From positions 1 through 64,000 of the forward strand of contig JAZTXM010000003.1 in NCBI GenBank assembly GCA_045636425.1: a stretch of 64,000 nt of DNA. The letters run 5' to 3'. The translations under genes and the position numbers were made by a program. The notes under the pieces were generated by a model. It saw only the letters and a list, made by a program, of their open reading frames with translations. It was not told the DNA's origin and ran no database searches. This DNA comes from UMGS1883 sp045636425 (GTDB lineage: Bacteria > Bacillota > Clostridia > UMGS1883). Shown here in pieces: positions 1-7,777 of this stretch (positions within the stretch are counted from its first letter, which is position 1; the number at the start of each line of letters is the position of its first letter).

Positions 1-28
1 TGTAGGTTTACAATAGATGTGTTACATT

Positions 29-73
29 CCGATATATTTTCATACGAGGAAACCTCGTACAAAAACATATCGG
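29..73. other. Imperfect hairpin inside the IS, upstream of transposase
   Basis: Arms 29-49 and 53-73 pair at 18 of 21 positions around a 3-base AAA loop. It lies between the left terminal repeat and the transposase ribosome binding site. Such hairpins often shield transposase from transcription or translation entering from outside; that role is inferred here. Confidence 0.6.
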
Positions 74-152
74 TAAAAAATAATAGCAAGTGAAACTTCT
101 TTGTGTTATAGTTAATTCACCACAAACAACCAAAACAAAGGAGCCACTTGCT

Positions 153-1103
153 ATGAATACTATAACACAAGATATGCAGTTTAGACAAGCCCTAATTAAA
201 TATTCTTTTAAATATGGTGTAACTAAAGCTGCCATTCGTTATAAAGTTAACCGTCAATATGTCTACCGTTGGAGAAAAAGATACGACGGTACATTGCAAT
301 CTCTTGCAGATAAATCACACAAACCCCATCACCATCCTAATCAACATACTGAAGCTGAATTAAAGCTCATATCCGATATGCGTAAACGCAATCCTAATGC
401 AGGTTTAGTAGTGCTTTGGGTTAAACTTATGCAAAGAGGATATACACGCTCAATAACAGGGCTTTATCGTGTTTTACGTAAGAATGGCGAAATGGCTGTA
501 AAACTGCCTAACCCAAAATATGTTCCTAAGCCTTATGAACAGATGCAATATCCTGGACAAAGAATACAAATAGATGTAAAATTTGTACCCGATGCTTGTC
601 TTGTTGGTGATGCTAAAGGTAAAAAGTTTTATCAATATACCGCTATTGACGAATATTCGAGATTTCGCTATTTAGAAGCTTTTGAAGAACATAGTACATA
701 CAGCTCTACAATTTTTCTTCAGCATGTTTTAAAGAGGTTTCCTTTTAAGATAGAGTGTGTTCAGACCGATAACGGTTTTGAGTTTACCAAAAAGCACGGA
801 AATACACAAAATCCAACCCCAACAATGTTTGAAAAGCAGCTTCATCTGCTGGGTATTCGTCATAAACTAATCAGACCATATACTCCAAGACACAACGGAA
901 AAGTTGAGCGTTCACATAGAAAAGATAATGAATACTTTTATGCTTCGCACAAATTTTATTCGTTAGATGACTTTGCAAAACAATTAAAAGTGCATAACTA
1001 TAAATACAATAAGTTTCCTATGCGACCACTTAATTGGAAAGCTCCCGCTGAGTATTTAAAAGCTTTTCTTAACGATGGTGAAATTTTTAAACCAATTTTG
1101 TAA
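153..1103 (+). CDS. IS481-family DDE transposase
   Basis: A 316-residue integrase-core transposase that would cut and join the IS ends. An N-terminal helix-turn-helix (about residues 1-60) precedes an rve-type catalytic domain with candidate acidic residues D141 (in QIDVKF), D206 (in QTDNGFEF) and E252 (in HNGKVERSHR). The D206-E252 gap is longer than the usual 35 residues because of an insertion around KKHGNTQN. The ATG at 153 is preferred over an in-frame ATG at 90, because an AAAGGAG sits about 10 bases before 153 and the upstream stretch encodes nothing recognisable. The frame is intact and stops just inside the right terminal repeat, so the element may be active. Confidence 0.88.
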   Translation: MNTITQDMQFRQALIKYSFKYGVTKAAIRYKVNRQYVYRWRKRYDGTLQSLADKSHKPHHHPNQHTEAELKLISDMRKRNPNAGLVVLWVKLMQRGYTRSITGLYRVLRKNGEMAVKLPNPKYVPKPYEQMQYPGQRIQIDVKFVPDACLVGDAKGKKFYQYTAIDEYSRFRYLEAFEEHSTYSSTIFLQHVLKRFPFKIECVQTDNGFEFTKKHGNTQNPTPTMFEKQLHLLGIRHKLIRPYTPRHNGKVERSHRKDNEYFYASHKFYSLDDFAKQLKVHNYKYNKFPMRPLNWKAPAEYLKAFLNDGEIFKPIL

Positions 1104-1157
1104 CAGATCATTGACAAACCTACAATTAATTTCCCTAACTGTTATGGCAGTTTTTTC

Positions 1158-1186
1158 TTGCAATTTACAATTACATGTGTTATACT
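1158..1186 (+). promoter_or_regulatory. Strong sigma-A promoter with extended -10
   Basis: TTGCAA (1158-1163) and TATACT (1181-1186) are separated by 17 bases, with a TG dinucleotide at 1178-1179. Transcription would start near 1193, exactly where the structured leader begins. Confidence 0.72.
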
Positions 1187-1192
1187 GTTTTT

Positions 1193-1340
1193 GCGACACA
1201 TCTGAATATTATTGCCATAAAGGTGCATTTTATATTGGTAAAAATGCATCCTCTATTTTTGCACCAATATGGCGTAAAAGATGTGTCGCAGCATTGAGGC
1301 TATGCATTTTTCGTGCGTAGCTTCGGCTACGCACTTTTTT
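1193..1340 (+). ncRNA. Structured leader or small RNA ending in an intrinsic terminator
   Basis: An 11-bp perfect outer helix pairs GCGACACATCT (1193-1203) with AGATGTGTCGC (about 1279-1289). An inner arm pairs GCCATA-AA-GGTGCA with TGCACC-AA-TATGGC. The GGTGCA strand can instead pair with the nearby TGCATCC, so two exclusive folds are possible. The RNA ends in the terminator at 1313-1340, just before the AGGAGG of the SLH protease gene. This suits either a short independent RNA or an attenuator-type leader. I do not match it to a riboswitch class I know. Confidence 0.5.
1313..1340 (+). terminator. Intrinsic terminator directly before an SLH gene RBS
   Basis: Nine-base arms GTGCGTAGC and GCTACGCAC close a TTCG tetraloop and are followed by six T residues (1335-1340). 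The AGGAGG of the next gene begins only seven bases later, so this terminator must be read through or bypassed for that gene to be expressed from the 1158 promoter. Confidence 0.85.
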
Positions 1341-1357
1341 AATTTTAGGAGGAATTA

Positions 1358-3472
1358 ATGATGAAAAAGAGAATTATTCTATTGTTAGTGGCGGTATTAG
1401 TTTTGGCTAATGGGTTTGTTGCATTTGCAAACACTGATGGAAGTATTGAAAATTTTAAAGCTGTAAGGCAATATGTAGTAAATCAATTTGCAGATGTAGT
1501 TGAGTCGGATTGGTATGCGGAAAGTGTAAAAACTGCATATGAATTGTCTTTAGTAAATGGAACAAGTGACACTACATTTTCTCCCAATGATAATATAACA
1601 ATAGCAGAAACTATAACTTTAGCAAGCCGGTTAAACAATATTTATTATGGGAATGCTCATTTCTTTGATTCAGGAGATGTTTGGTATAAACCCTATGTTG
1701 ATTACGCAATAGAAAAAGGGATAATAAAAGCTAATGAATACATTAATTATAATGAATTTGCAACTCGCTCACAGTTTGCACAAATTTTTGCATCTGCATT
1801 GCCTGATGAAGCTTTAAAAAAAATTAATAACGTTGCAGATAATTCCATTCCCGATGTTCCTATGCAGAGTGACTATTCTAATGCTATATATAAGTTGTAC
1901 AGAGCCGGGGTGCTGACGGGTAATGATGAAAAAGGCACGTTTGCACCAAATACGAACATACAAAGAAGTGCAGTTGCTGCCATTATTTCAAGAATGACAA
2001 ATGCAGAGTTGAGAGAGAATATTGCTCTTAGCGAAATAAAAAGCGATAGTTTGATGTCCTCCGAAGAAATATATTCTAAATATTCCCCGGCGGTGTTTTA
2101 TATAGAACTATATAATGAAAACGGCACTCCTATATCGTCAGGAAGTGGATTTTTCATTAGAAACAATGGCGTGGCAATTACTAACTATCATGTCATTGAG
2201 GGTGCTTATTCGGCAAAAGTAACACTTCCCGGCACGAAAATGACCTATGAAGTAACTGGAGTATATGCTTGTAATAAGGAAGAAGATTGGGCAATCATAC
2301 AGGTTAAAGGTTCAGACTTTTTAGCTCTTGATATCGGCAGTGATGAAAATGTGAAAGCCGGGCAAAAAGTATATGCAATTGGTAGTCCATTGGGCTTACA
2401 GAATACAATTTCCGAGGGGTTGTTGTCAAATAAAAAAGTTGTTTTGGGGAATGTAGAGTATTATCAAATAAGTGCACCGATTTCACACGGAAGCAGTGGA
2501 GGAGCATTGTTAAATGAGAATGCACAAGTAATAGGAATTACTTCGGCTTCGTTTGTAGAAGGTCAAAATTTAAATTTAGCAATTCCTATGTATTATATTC
2601 CACTCAATATTGACTACACAAATTGTAAATCGCTCGATGTTATAATGCAGGAAAATAACTTTATTCTTTCTCCATCAAATATAAGGATTGTTAAACAAGA
2701 AAGCGATACTGTGTATATTCAATGGGATGAAGTAAAAGGGGCGGAATATTATCATTTCTACTATAAAGAAGCCGATGAAGAAAGTTTTTGGTACGATATA
2801 GATGAAAATACCGGTGAAAAAATGAGAATGACTTATTACGAAAATTATTCTGTTTTGTATTCGGGATTAGAAAACGGAAAAAGATATGACATTATAGTCA
2901 CTTCTGTAAAAGGAGGAGTTGAATCCGAGGATAGTGATATTTTTTCGTTTGAATTCAATTCAGGAAGCAGTATAGATATACTTCGTGAAGCCATTATTAA
3001 TAATGCCACACCGATAAATGGTTATCTGTACAAAATAGCAACAGATAAGGTTCGGGAATATACCTCGGAACATTATACTGCTTTGGTGTACAATAAGACG
3101 AATGATGAAATATATATAGAAACCGTTTATACCTATGATAGCGGGGATTTAGCGGTTAATTTAGTGCTTTTAGATGGTGCCCCTGAACGAATAAGCGAAC
3201 AAAAACGTGTTTCTTATATGTATATAGAAGCCAACGGAAGAAAAACTGTGGGAGAAGCAGATATCAACCCCAAAATTTTTAGAGATAGCACTAATATTGT
3301 TTTTAACTATTATAATTCCCCATTGGGAAATACTGTGAGAAAAGAGGATCAAGGACTCAGTGCAGTTTTTACAAGAATAGGACTTCGTGAAGCAAATCAG
3401 ATTTTTAATGCATATGGTATACCGCTCAATATGGCAGACTTAGGATTTGTCTATTTTGGAAGGACAAACTAA
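1358..3472 (+). CDS. SLH-anchored trypsin-like serine protease with FN3 domain
   Basis: A secreted 704-residue protein. A signal peptide (about 1-25, ending in VAFA) is followed by two or three SLH repeats (about 42-90, 100-150 and 165-215) that would bind pyruvylated wall polymer. A trypsin/HtrA-like domain (about 235-425) has a plausible catalytic triad: H278 in TNYHVI, D310 in KEEDWAI and S380 in GSSGGA. A fibronectin type III domain (about 438-530) and an unassigned C-terminal region follow, with no PDZ domain seen. SLH repeats N-terminal to an HtrA-type protease suggest proteolysis at the cell surface. AGGAGG lies 5 bases before the ATG at 1358 and 8 before the ATG at 1361, so either start is possible. 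It is AT-rich and stands alone between two strong hairpins. Confidence 0.85.
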   Translation: MMKKRIILLLVAVLVLANGFVAFANTDGSIENFKAVRQYVVNQFADVVESDWYAESVKTAYELSLVNGTSDTTFSPNDNITIAETITLASRLNNIYYGNAHFFDSGDVWYKPYVDYAIEKGIIKANEYINYNEFATRSQFAQIFASALPDEALKKINNVADNSIPDVPMQSDYSNAIYKLYRAGVLTGNDEKGTFAPNTNIQRSAVAAIISRMTNAELRENIALSEIKSDSLMSSEEIYSKYSPAVFYIELYNENGTPISSGSGFFIRNNGVAITNYHVIEGAYSAKVTLPGTKMTYEVTGVYACNKEEDWAIIQVKGSDFLALDIGSDENVKAGQKVYAIGSPLGLQNTISEGLLSNKKVVLGNVEYYQISAPISHGSSGGALLNENAQVIGITSASFVEGQNLNLAIPMYYIPLNIDYTNCKSLDVIMQENNFILSPSNIRIVKQESDTVYIQWDEVKGAEYYHFYYKEADEESFWYDIDENTGEKMRMTYYENYSVLYSGLENGKRYDIIVTSVKGGVESEDSDIFSFEFNSGSSIDILREAIINNATPINGYLYKIATDKVREYTSEHYTALVYNKTNDEIYIETVYTYDSGDLAVNLVLLDGAPERISEQKRVSYMYIEANGRKTVGEADINPKIFRDSTNIVFNYYNSPLGNTVRKEDQGLSAVFTRIGLREANQIFNAYGIPLNMADLGFVYFGRTN

Positions 3473-3530
3473 TTGGAAGCAACAGTTTGGAAACGGGGCA
3501 GTTTCTGTTACAAATTGGAGAAGTCACATA

Positions 3531-3593
3531 AAAAGCATAAATCATTAAAGCCGAAACGATAGCTTCGTTTCGGCTTTAATGATTTATGCTTTT
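3531..3593. terminator. 29-bp perfect hairpin between convergent genes
   Basis: The arms 3531-3559 and 3565-3593 are perfectly complementary over 29 bases around a 5-base loop. The outer ends are AAAA and TTTT. It sits between the convergent protease gene and the toxin-antitoxin pair, so a bidirectional terminator is the simplest reading. The stem is far longer than usual. Confidence 0.7.
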
Positions 3594-3611
3594 GAATTAT
3601 ATTCAGATATC

Positions 3612-3800
3612 TTACCAACTCACGGCGGACAAATCAAAAACATCTCCGTTTTTAATGTCGGTTTCAGCCTGTGCTATAGCCTCAGCTTCATCTTCTGAAG
3701 CTTGTGCTTCAGGTATAAATTTCACCAAAACATTATATATGGTGTCAATATCTGTTTCATTCAACATATCAATCAAATTGTGCAGAATTGTTTTACTCAT
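3612..3800 (-). CDS. RelB-like antitoxin, second gene of a toxin-antitoxin pair
   Basis: A 62-residue acidic protein whose tail (EDEAEAIAQAETDIKNGDVF) resembles the toxin-wrapping C-terminus of RelB/ParD-type antitoxins. It would neutralise the adjacent RelE-like toxin. The start is the ATG at 3800, because an AGGAGG at 3810-3815, which overlaps the last base of the toxin stop codon, is correctly spaced for it. A longer in-frame reading to 3818 has no ribosome binding site of its own. The order toxin then antitoxin is the reverse of the usual relBE layout and resembles higBA. No DNA-binding domain is obvious in so short a protein, so the family is assigned from size, charge and context. Confidence 0.65.
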   Translation of the reverse strand: MSKTILHNLIDMLNETDIDTIYNVLVKFIPEAQASEDEAEAIAQAETDIKNGDVFDLSAVSW

Positions 3801-3814
3801 AGTTAAAATCCTCC

Positions 3815-4054
3815 TCATATCTGTTTATATGCTTCACCGCGGGGTAAAACCGCCGATATAGTAATAGTTTCATCGTCTAAAGAATATATAACTCTGAAAT
3901 CCCCCACTCGAAGTCTGTAATAATTATCATATCCTTGTAGTTTTTTCACATCACCAAACGGCAATTTATTAATACTGCTCAAAATTCTGTTACGTGTAGG
4001 TGAATCAAGCTTTTTTACGTGCTTGATTGCAGTTTTTGTTATGCGTATTTCCAT
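3815..4054 (-). CDS. RelE/ParE-superfamily toxin
   Basis: A 79-residue basic protein with the fold signature of RelE-like mRNA interferases: an N-terminal helical part (RITKTAIKHVKKL) followed by beta strands with LRVGDFRVIY and the terminal PRGEAYKQI. RelE proteins cleave mRNA in the ribosomal A site, whereas ParE relatives poison gyrase, and sequence reading alone does not separate the two. The ATG at 4054 has GAGGTGG in front. The downstream antitoxin uses an SD that overlaps this gene's stop, so the two are translationally linked. A consensus promoter lies at 4075-4103. Confidence 0.8.
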   Translation of the reverse strand: MEIRITKTAIKHVKKLDSPTRNRILSSINKLPFGDVKKLQGYDNYYRLRVGDFRVIYSLDDETITISAVLPRGEAYKQI

Positions 4055-4074
4055 TTTGCCACCTCTTAATATTT

Positions 4075-4103
4075 ATTATACTTTATTTTTTTTTTGATGT
4101 CAA
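4075..4103 (-). promoter_or_regulatory. Consensus sigma-A promoter of the toxin-antitoxin operon
   Basis: Read on the minus strand, TTGACA (4098-4103) and TATAAT (4075-4080) are both perfect consensus and 17 bases apart. The rest of the divergent spacer (4104-4307) is very AT-rich. It contains ATTATGCATAAATTT near 4256-4269, a possible additional ARG-box-like site, and nothing else I can name. Confidence 0.8.
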
Positions 4104-4307
4104 CATTTAAAAAAGATATCTGGTTTTTGTTATTGGTTATTCTGCTATAGAATTTTTTTACATTAATTCAAATTTTGTCAATTTTTTTCTTTACTGATAT
4201 GCTGTTTTTATGGTATAATAAATTGGTTTATGGTGAAATTGTGCGATTTTTTATAATTATGCATAAATTTCATCGGGGAAATTGCGTGTTTTCCGTTAAT
4301 TCATAAA

Positions 4308-4362
4308 AAATGAAGAATTTTTATACAAAAGTATTGCATAATTATGCAAAATGAGTTAGAAT
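4308..4362 (+). promoter_or_regulatory. argC promoter overlapped by tandem ARG-box-like operators
   Basis: TTGCAT (4334-4339) and TAGAAT (4357-4362) with a 17-base spacer form the promoter. The -35 lies inside a perfect 16-base palindrome, TTGCATAATTATGCAA (4334-4349). A second, imperfect box, GAATTTTTATAC, is centred 21 bp upstream (4320/4321 against 4341/4342). ArgR/AhrC hexamers typically bind such pairs of boxes two helical turns apart. The same arrangement precedes argG. Confidence 0.72.
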
Positions 4363-4398
4363 ATACAAAACGTTATTTTTAAATGGAGTTGTTTTGTT

Positions 4399-5331
4399 AT
4401 GAAAAAGGTGTTCATCGACGGAAGTGCCGGCACTACGGGACTTCGTATTAAGGAAAGGCTTTCAAAGAGAAGCGATATAGAATTAATCATTCTCCCCGAG
4501 GAAGTAAGAAAGGACAGCGAGGCAAGGAAGAAAGCTCTCAATGAATGTGACATTGCCTTTCTTTGCCTTCCCGATGCGGCAGCTATCGAGGCTGTGAATA
4601 TGATTGAGAATGAAAACGTGGTTGTGCTTGACACTTCAACGGCACACAGAACCGATGAGGGCTGGGCATATGGCTTCCCCGAGCTTTCAAAAGAGCATTT
4701 TGAAAAAGTGGCTTCATCAAAAAGGATTGCCGTTCCCGGATGCCATGCCAGCGGATTTATTGCACTTACATATCCTTTGATTGAAAAAGGAATCATAAAT
4801 AAGGAAACACTCCTCACCTGCCACAGCATCACAGGCTACAGCGGCGGCGGTAAGAAAATGATTGCAGAATATGAGGAAAGCGAGAGAGAGGCTCTCTTTG
4901 ATGCTCCCCGTCAGTATGCACTGACGCAGACTCATAAGCACCTTCCCGAGATGACAAAAATAACAGGACTTGAAAACGCTCCCGTATTTTGCCCCATTGT
5001 TTCCGATTATTATAGCGGAATGGTTGTAACAGTGCCGATTTTCAAAAGCCAGCTTAATGATGGCTTTACGGCAGAGGACATTAAAAATGCCTATAAAGAA
5101 AAGTATACCGGCGGAATTGTTACATACAATGATTCGATTTCCGAATCAGGGCTTATCAGTGCCAATGCACTTTCCTTCAATGATTCCATGCAGATAACAG
5201 TTGAGGGAAATGATGAAAGAATTCTTCTTATTGCAAGGTACGATAATTTAGGTAAGGGTGCCTCAGGTGCCGCACTTGAATGTATGAATATTTCAATGGG
5301 GGCTTCTCCCGCTGAAATGCTGGATATATGA
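4399..5331 (+). CDS. argC: N-acetyl-gamma-glutamyl-phosphate reductase (short type)
   Basis: Third step of arginine synthesis: NADPH-dependent reduction of N-acetylglutamyl phosphate to the semialdehyde, in the cytoplasm. At 310 residues it is the short (type 2) form. The N-terminal dinucleotide-binding segment is GSAGTTGL, the active-site cysteine is C115 in PGCHASG, and TGYSGGGK follows. It is the first gene of the arg cluster, directly behind an ARG-box-like promoter, which fits end-product repression. A GGAG lies about 11 bases before the ATG. The argJ start lies 15 bases beyond the stop codon. Confidence 0.93.
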   Translation: MKKVFIDGSAGTTGLRIKERLSKRSDIELIILPEEVRKDSEARKKALNECDIAFLCLPDAAAIEAVNMIENENVVVLDTSTAHRTDEGWAYGFPELSKEHFEKVASSKRIAVPGCHASGFIALTYPLIEKGIINKETLLTCHSITGYSGGGKKMIAEYEESEREALFDAPRQYALTQTHKHLPEMTKITGLENAPVFCPIVSDYYSGMVVTVPIFKSQLNDGFTAEDIKNAYKEKYTGGIVTYNDSISESGLISANALSFNDSMQITVEGNDERILLIARYDNLGKGASGAALECMNISMGASPAEMLDI

Positions 5332-5345
5332 AAGGAATGATACAT

Positions 5346-6569
5346 ATGTTTAAAATCATAGAGGGCGGCATTTGTGCTCCCAAGGGATTTTCCGCCAACG
5401 GTATTCATTGCGGAATCCGCAAAAACCGCACCAAGCGTGACATTGCACTTATTGTAAGTGATGTTCCTGCGGCAGCTGCGGCAACATATACAACAAATCT
5501 CGTAAAGGGTGCTCCCCTTACCGTTACAAAGGACAATATCAAAAACGGTTACGCACAGGCTGTTATCTGTAACAGCGGTAATGCAAACACCTGCAATGCA
5601 GACGGCATTGAAATAGCACTGAAAATGTGCGGTCTTGTTGAAAAACATACCGATGTTAAGGCGGAGGATGTTATTGTAGCGTCAACAGGCGTTATCGGTC
5701 AGCCTCTTGACATTACCCCCATATCGGACGGAATGGAGGAGCTTGTAAAGGGTCTTGGTAAAGATGCCGAGCATGCAAATTACACCTCCGAGGCAATTCT
5801 TACAACTGACCTTGTAAAAAAAGAGATTGCCGTAAGCTTCACCCTGGGCGGTAAGGAATGCACCATTGCAGGTATTGCAAAGGGAAGCGGTATGATCCAT
5901 CCCAACATGGCCACCATGCTTGTGTTTATTACAACCGATGCCGCCATTTCTCCCAAAATGCTTCAGAGAGCGTTATCGGCAGATATAAAGAAAACCTTTA
6001 ATATGATAAGCGTTGACGGCGATACATCAACAAATGATATGGTATCGGTTATGGCAAACGGCCTTGCGGGAAATGCTTTAATCGAAGAAGAAAACGAAGA
6101 CTTTGAAACCTTTGCAAAAGCACTTAACACTGTTACAATCTACCTTTGCAAAATGATTGCAGGTGACGGTGAGGGTGCAACAAAGATGCTTGAATGCTCT
6201 GTTTCCGGTGCTAAGGATGAAAAATGTGCAAAGACAGTGGCAAAATCCGTTATCTGTTCATCGCTTCTTAAAGCGGCAATGTTCGGTGCCGACGCCAACT
6301 GGGGCAGGGTGCTTTGTGCAATAGGCTACAGCGGTGCAAACGTGGATGTAGATAAGATTGATGTGTCCTTTGCTTCAAAGGAAGGCACAATCAAGGTTTG
6401 CGAAAACGGAGCAGGCGTGAATTTTTCTGAAGAAATTGCAAAGAAAATATTGCTTGAAAAGGAAATTAATATTATAATAGATCTTAAAGACGGTGACGCA
6501 CAGGCTACCGCATGGGGCTGTGACCTTACTTACGATTATGTAAAGATCAACGGCGATTATCGTACTTGA
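5346..6569 (+). CDS. argJ: Glutamate N-acetyltransferase / ornithine acetyltransferase
   Basis: ArgJ moves the acetyl group from N-acetylornithine to glutamate, closing the acetyl cycle. A bifunctional form also makes acetylglutamate from acetyl-CoA. The 407-residue protein carries the self-cleavage motif ATML, with T190 as the new N-terminal nucleophile, preceded by KGSGMIHPNM. The ATG at 5346 is chosen because AAAGGA precedes it by about 9 bases; an in-frame ATG at 5328 overlaps the argC stop and lacks spacing. No argE or argA is present here, which agrees with the acetyl-cycle route. A structured element begins 4 bases after the stop. Confidence 0.93.
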   Translation: MFKIIEGGICAPKGFSANGIHCGIRKNRTKRDIALIVSDVPAAAAATYTTNLVKGAPLTVTKDNIKNGYAQAVICNSGNANTCNADGIEIALKMCGLVEKHTDVKAEDVIVASTGVIGQPLDITPISDGMEELVKGLGKDAEHANYTSEAILTTDLVKKEIAVSFTLGGKECTIAGIAKGSGMIHPNMATMLVFITTDAAISPKMLQRALSADIKKTFNMISVDGDTSTNDMVSVMANGLAGNALIEEENEDFETFAKALNTVTIYLCKMIAGDGEGATKMLECSVSGAKDEKCAKTVAKSVICSSLLKAAMFGADANWGRVLCAIGYSGANVDVDKIDVSFASKEGTIKVCENGAGVNFSEEIAKKILLEKEINIIIDLKDGDAQATAWGCDLTYDYVKINGDYRT

Positions 6570-6572
6570 TAC

Positions 6573-6804
6573 GGGATGTTAAAAATGCCCAGACCACAAA
6601 GGACAGAATAAATTTGTGTTTACACTTTGAATAAAACGCTCAACAGCACTGTATTTCTCGTTTAGTGTAGAAATTCGCCGGACGAATTTCGGATTATATG
6701 TCCTTTGTTACGAACAAACTTCACCTCTCGCTGTATATCAATACAGCTTCGGGCAAGCCCCTCCGGGGTTCAGTTTGTCCGTTCTGAACATTTTTTCCTA
6801 TCCC
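6573..6804 (+). repeat. Structured four-copy element, copy A
   Basis: A 232-bp element starting 4 bases after the argJ stop. Ends: GGGAT/ATCCC (6573-6577 with 6800-6804), then AAAAATG/CATTTTT. Helix 2: ACAAAGGACA (6596-6605) with TGTCCTTTGT (6699-6708). Hairpin 3: GAAATTCG/CGAATTTC (6670-6690). Conserved core: ACGAACAAACTTC, paired through ACAAACT/AGTTTGT (6714-6720 with 6772-6778). Hairpin 5: GCTGTAT/ATACAGC (6730-6747). Hairpin 6: AGCCCC/GGGGTT (6756-6770). Copies B to D have different helix sequences that still pair. The remaining 54 bases before argB hold only its GGAGG. Confidence 0.85.
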
Positions 6805-6858
6805 TAAACTACTCTGTTTTAACAGTTTTATTAATTATTCATTCCGGAGGAAACTACT

Positions 6859-7713
6859 ATGACTAACGCACAGCGCGCAGAAGTACTTACCCAGGCACTT
6901 CCTTATATACAAAAATACAACAACAAAATAATCGTTGTGAAATACGGCGGAAACGCTATGATTAACGATGAGCTTAAGGATGCCGTAATGGGTGACATTG
7001 TTCTTTTGTCCCTTATCGGTATTAAGGTTGTTCTCGTTCATGGAGGCGGTCCCGAAATCACACAGATGCTTAAGCAGGTTGGGAAGGAATCCCAGTTTGT
7101 TAACGGCCTTCGTGTAACAGATAAGGAAACCGTGGATATTGTGCAAATGGTGCTTGCGGGAAAGGTTAATAAAAACCTTGTAAATCTTCTCCACCATAAG
7201 GGTGGCAATGCTATCGGTCTTTGCGGCATTGACGGTCATATGATTGAGGCAGAGGTTCTTAACCCTGAGCTTGGCTATGTCGGAGAAATCACCAAGGTGA
7301 ACGTACAGCCCATCACCGACCTTCTCGAAAAGGGCTACATACCTGTTATTTCCACCGTTGGTTGTGATAAGGATGGCAATGTGTATAACATCAACGCTGA
7401 TACTGCCGCATCCAAAATAGCAGGTATCTTAGGTGCTGAAAGCCTTATTTCCATGACAGACATCGAGGGTATTCTTCGTGATAAGGATGACCCCTCTACT
7501 CTCATTTCCAAAATTTGCGTGGAAGATGCCCCCAAGCTTGTCGAGGAAGGCGTTATCTCAGGCGGCATGATTCCCAAAGTGGAATGTTGTATTGACGCTA
7601 TCAAAAGTGGCGTGAGAAAGGTATTTATAATTGACGGCAGAATCCCCCACTCCATACTTATCGAAACCTTGACCAATGAAGGTATCGGTACTATGTTTGT
7701 TCGCGGAGAATAA
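6859..7713 (+). CDS. argB: Acetylglutamate kinase
   Basis: Phosphorylates N-acetylglutamate, the second step and the usual arginine feedback point. The 284-residue amino-acid kinase has VVKYGGNAM near the N-terminus, the glycine loop VLVHGGGPEI and the nucleotide-site region STVGCDKDGNVYNINADTAA. The N-terminal extension before the kinase core (MTNAQRAEVLTQALPYI) is of the kind found in arginine-sensitive hexameric enzymes, so feedback inhibition is plausible but inferred. GGAGG precedes the ATG. It follows structured-element copy A rather than argJ directly. Confidence 0.94.
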   Translation: MTNAQRAEVLTQALPYIQKYNNKIIVVKYGGNAMINDELKDAVMGDIVLLSLIGIKVVLVHGGGPEITQMLKQVGKESQFVNGLRVTDKETVDIVQMVLAGKVNKNLVNLLHHKGGNAIGLCGIDGHMIEAEVLNPELGYVGEITKVNVQPITDLLEKGYIPVISTVGCDKDGNVYNINADTAASKIAGILGAESLISMTDIEGILRDKDDPSTLISKICVEDAPKLVEEGVISGGMIPKVECCIDAIKSGVRKVFIIDGRIPHSILIETLTNEGIGTMFVRGE

Positions 7714-7719
7714 ATGTTT

Positions 7720-7752
7720 TTACGGTGCGTAGCAAAAGTCTATGCACCGTAA
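7720..7752 (+). other. Hairpin between argB and argD
   Basis: TTACGGTGCGTA (7720-7731) pairs with TATGCACCGTAA (7741-7752), 12 bp with one G-U pair. No T tract follows, so it is not a standard terminator. An mRNA stability or processing role is possible. Confidence 0.45.
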
Positions 7753-7777
7753 TTTGGGATATAAAAGGAGTTAAATC

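Larger units (their letters stand above)
1..1124 (+). mobile_element. IS481-like insertion sequence
   Basis: The element is bounded by imperfect terminal inverted repeats at 1-25 and 1100-1124. They match at 19 of 25 positions, and the first nine bases (TGTAGGTTT) match exactly. The ends read TGT...ACA, as is usual in the IS481 family. It carries one transposase gene. The left end is the first base of the window, so no left flank is available and a target-site duplication cannot be checked. A contig that starts exactly at an IS end is common when assemblies break at repeats; that is inference. Confidence 0.85.

Noticed and set aside
1193..1289. A c-di-GMP, SAM, TPP or cobalamin riboswitch before the SLH protease
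   Set aside because: None of the conserved sequence blocks that I know for these classes is present.
1075..1320. An 81-codon plus-strand open frame over the IS right end and the structured leader
   Set aside because: It overlaps the transposase end, the right terminal repeat, the promoter and the hairpin leader, has no ribosome binding site, and resembles no protein I know.
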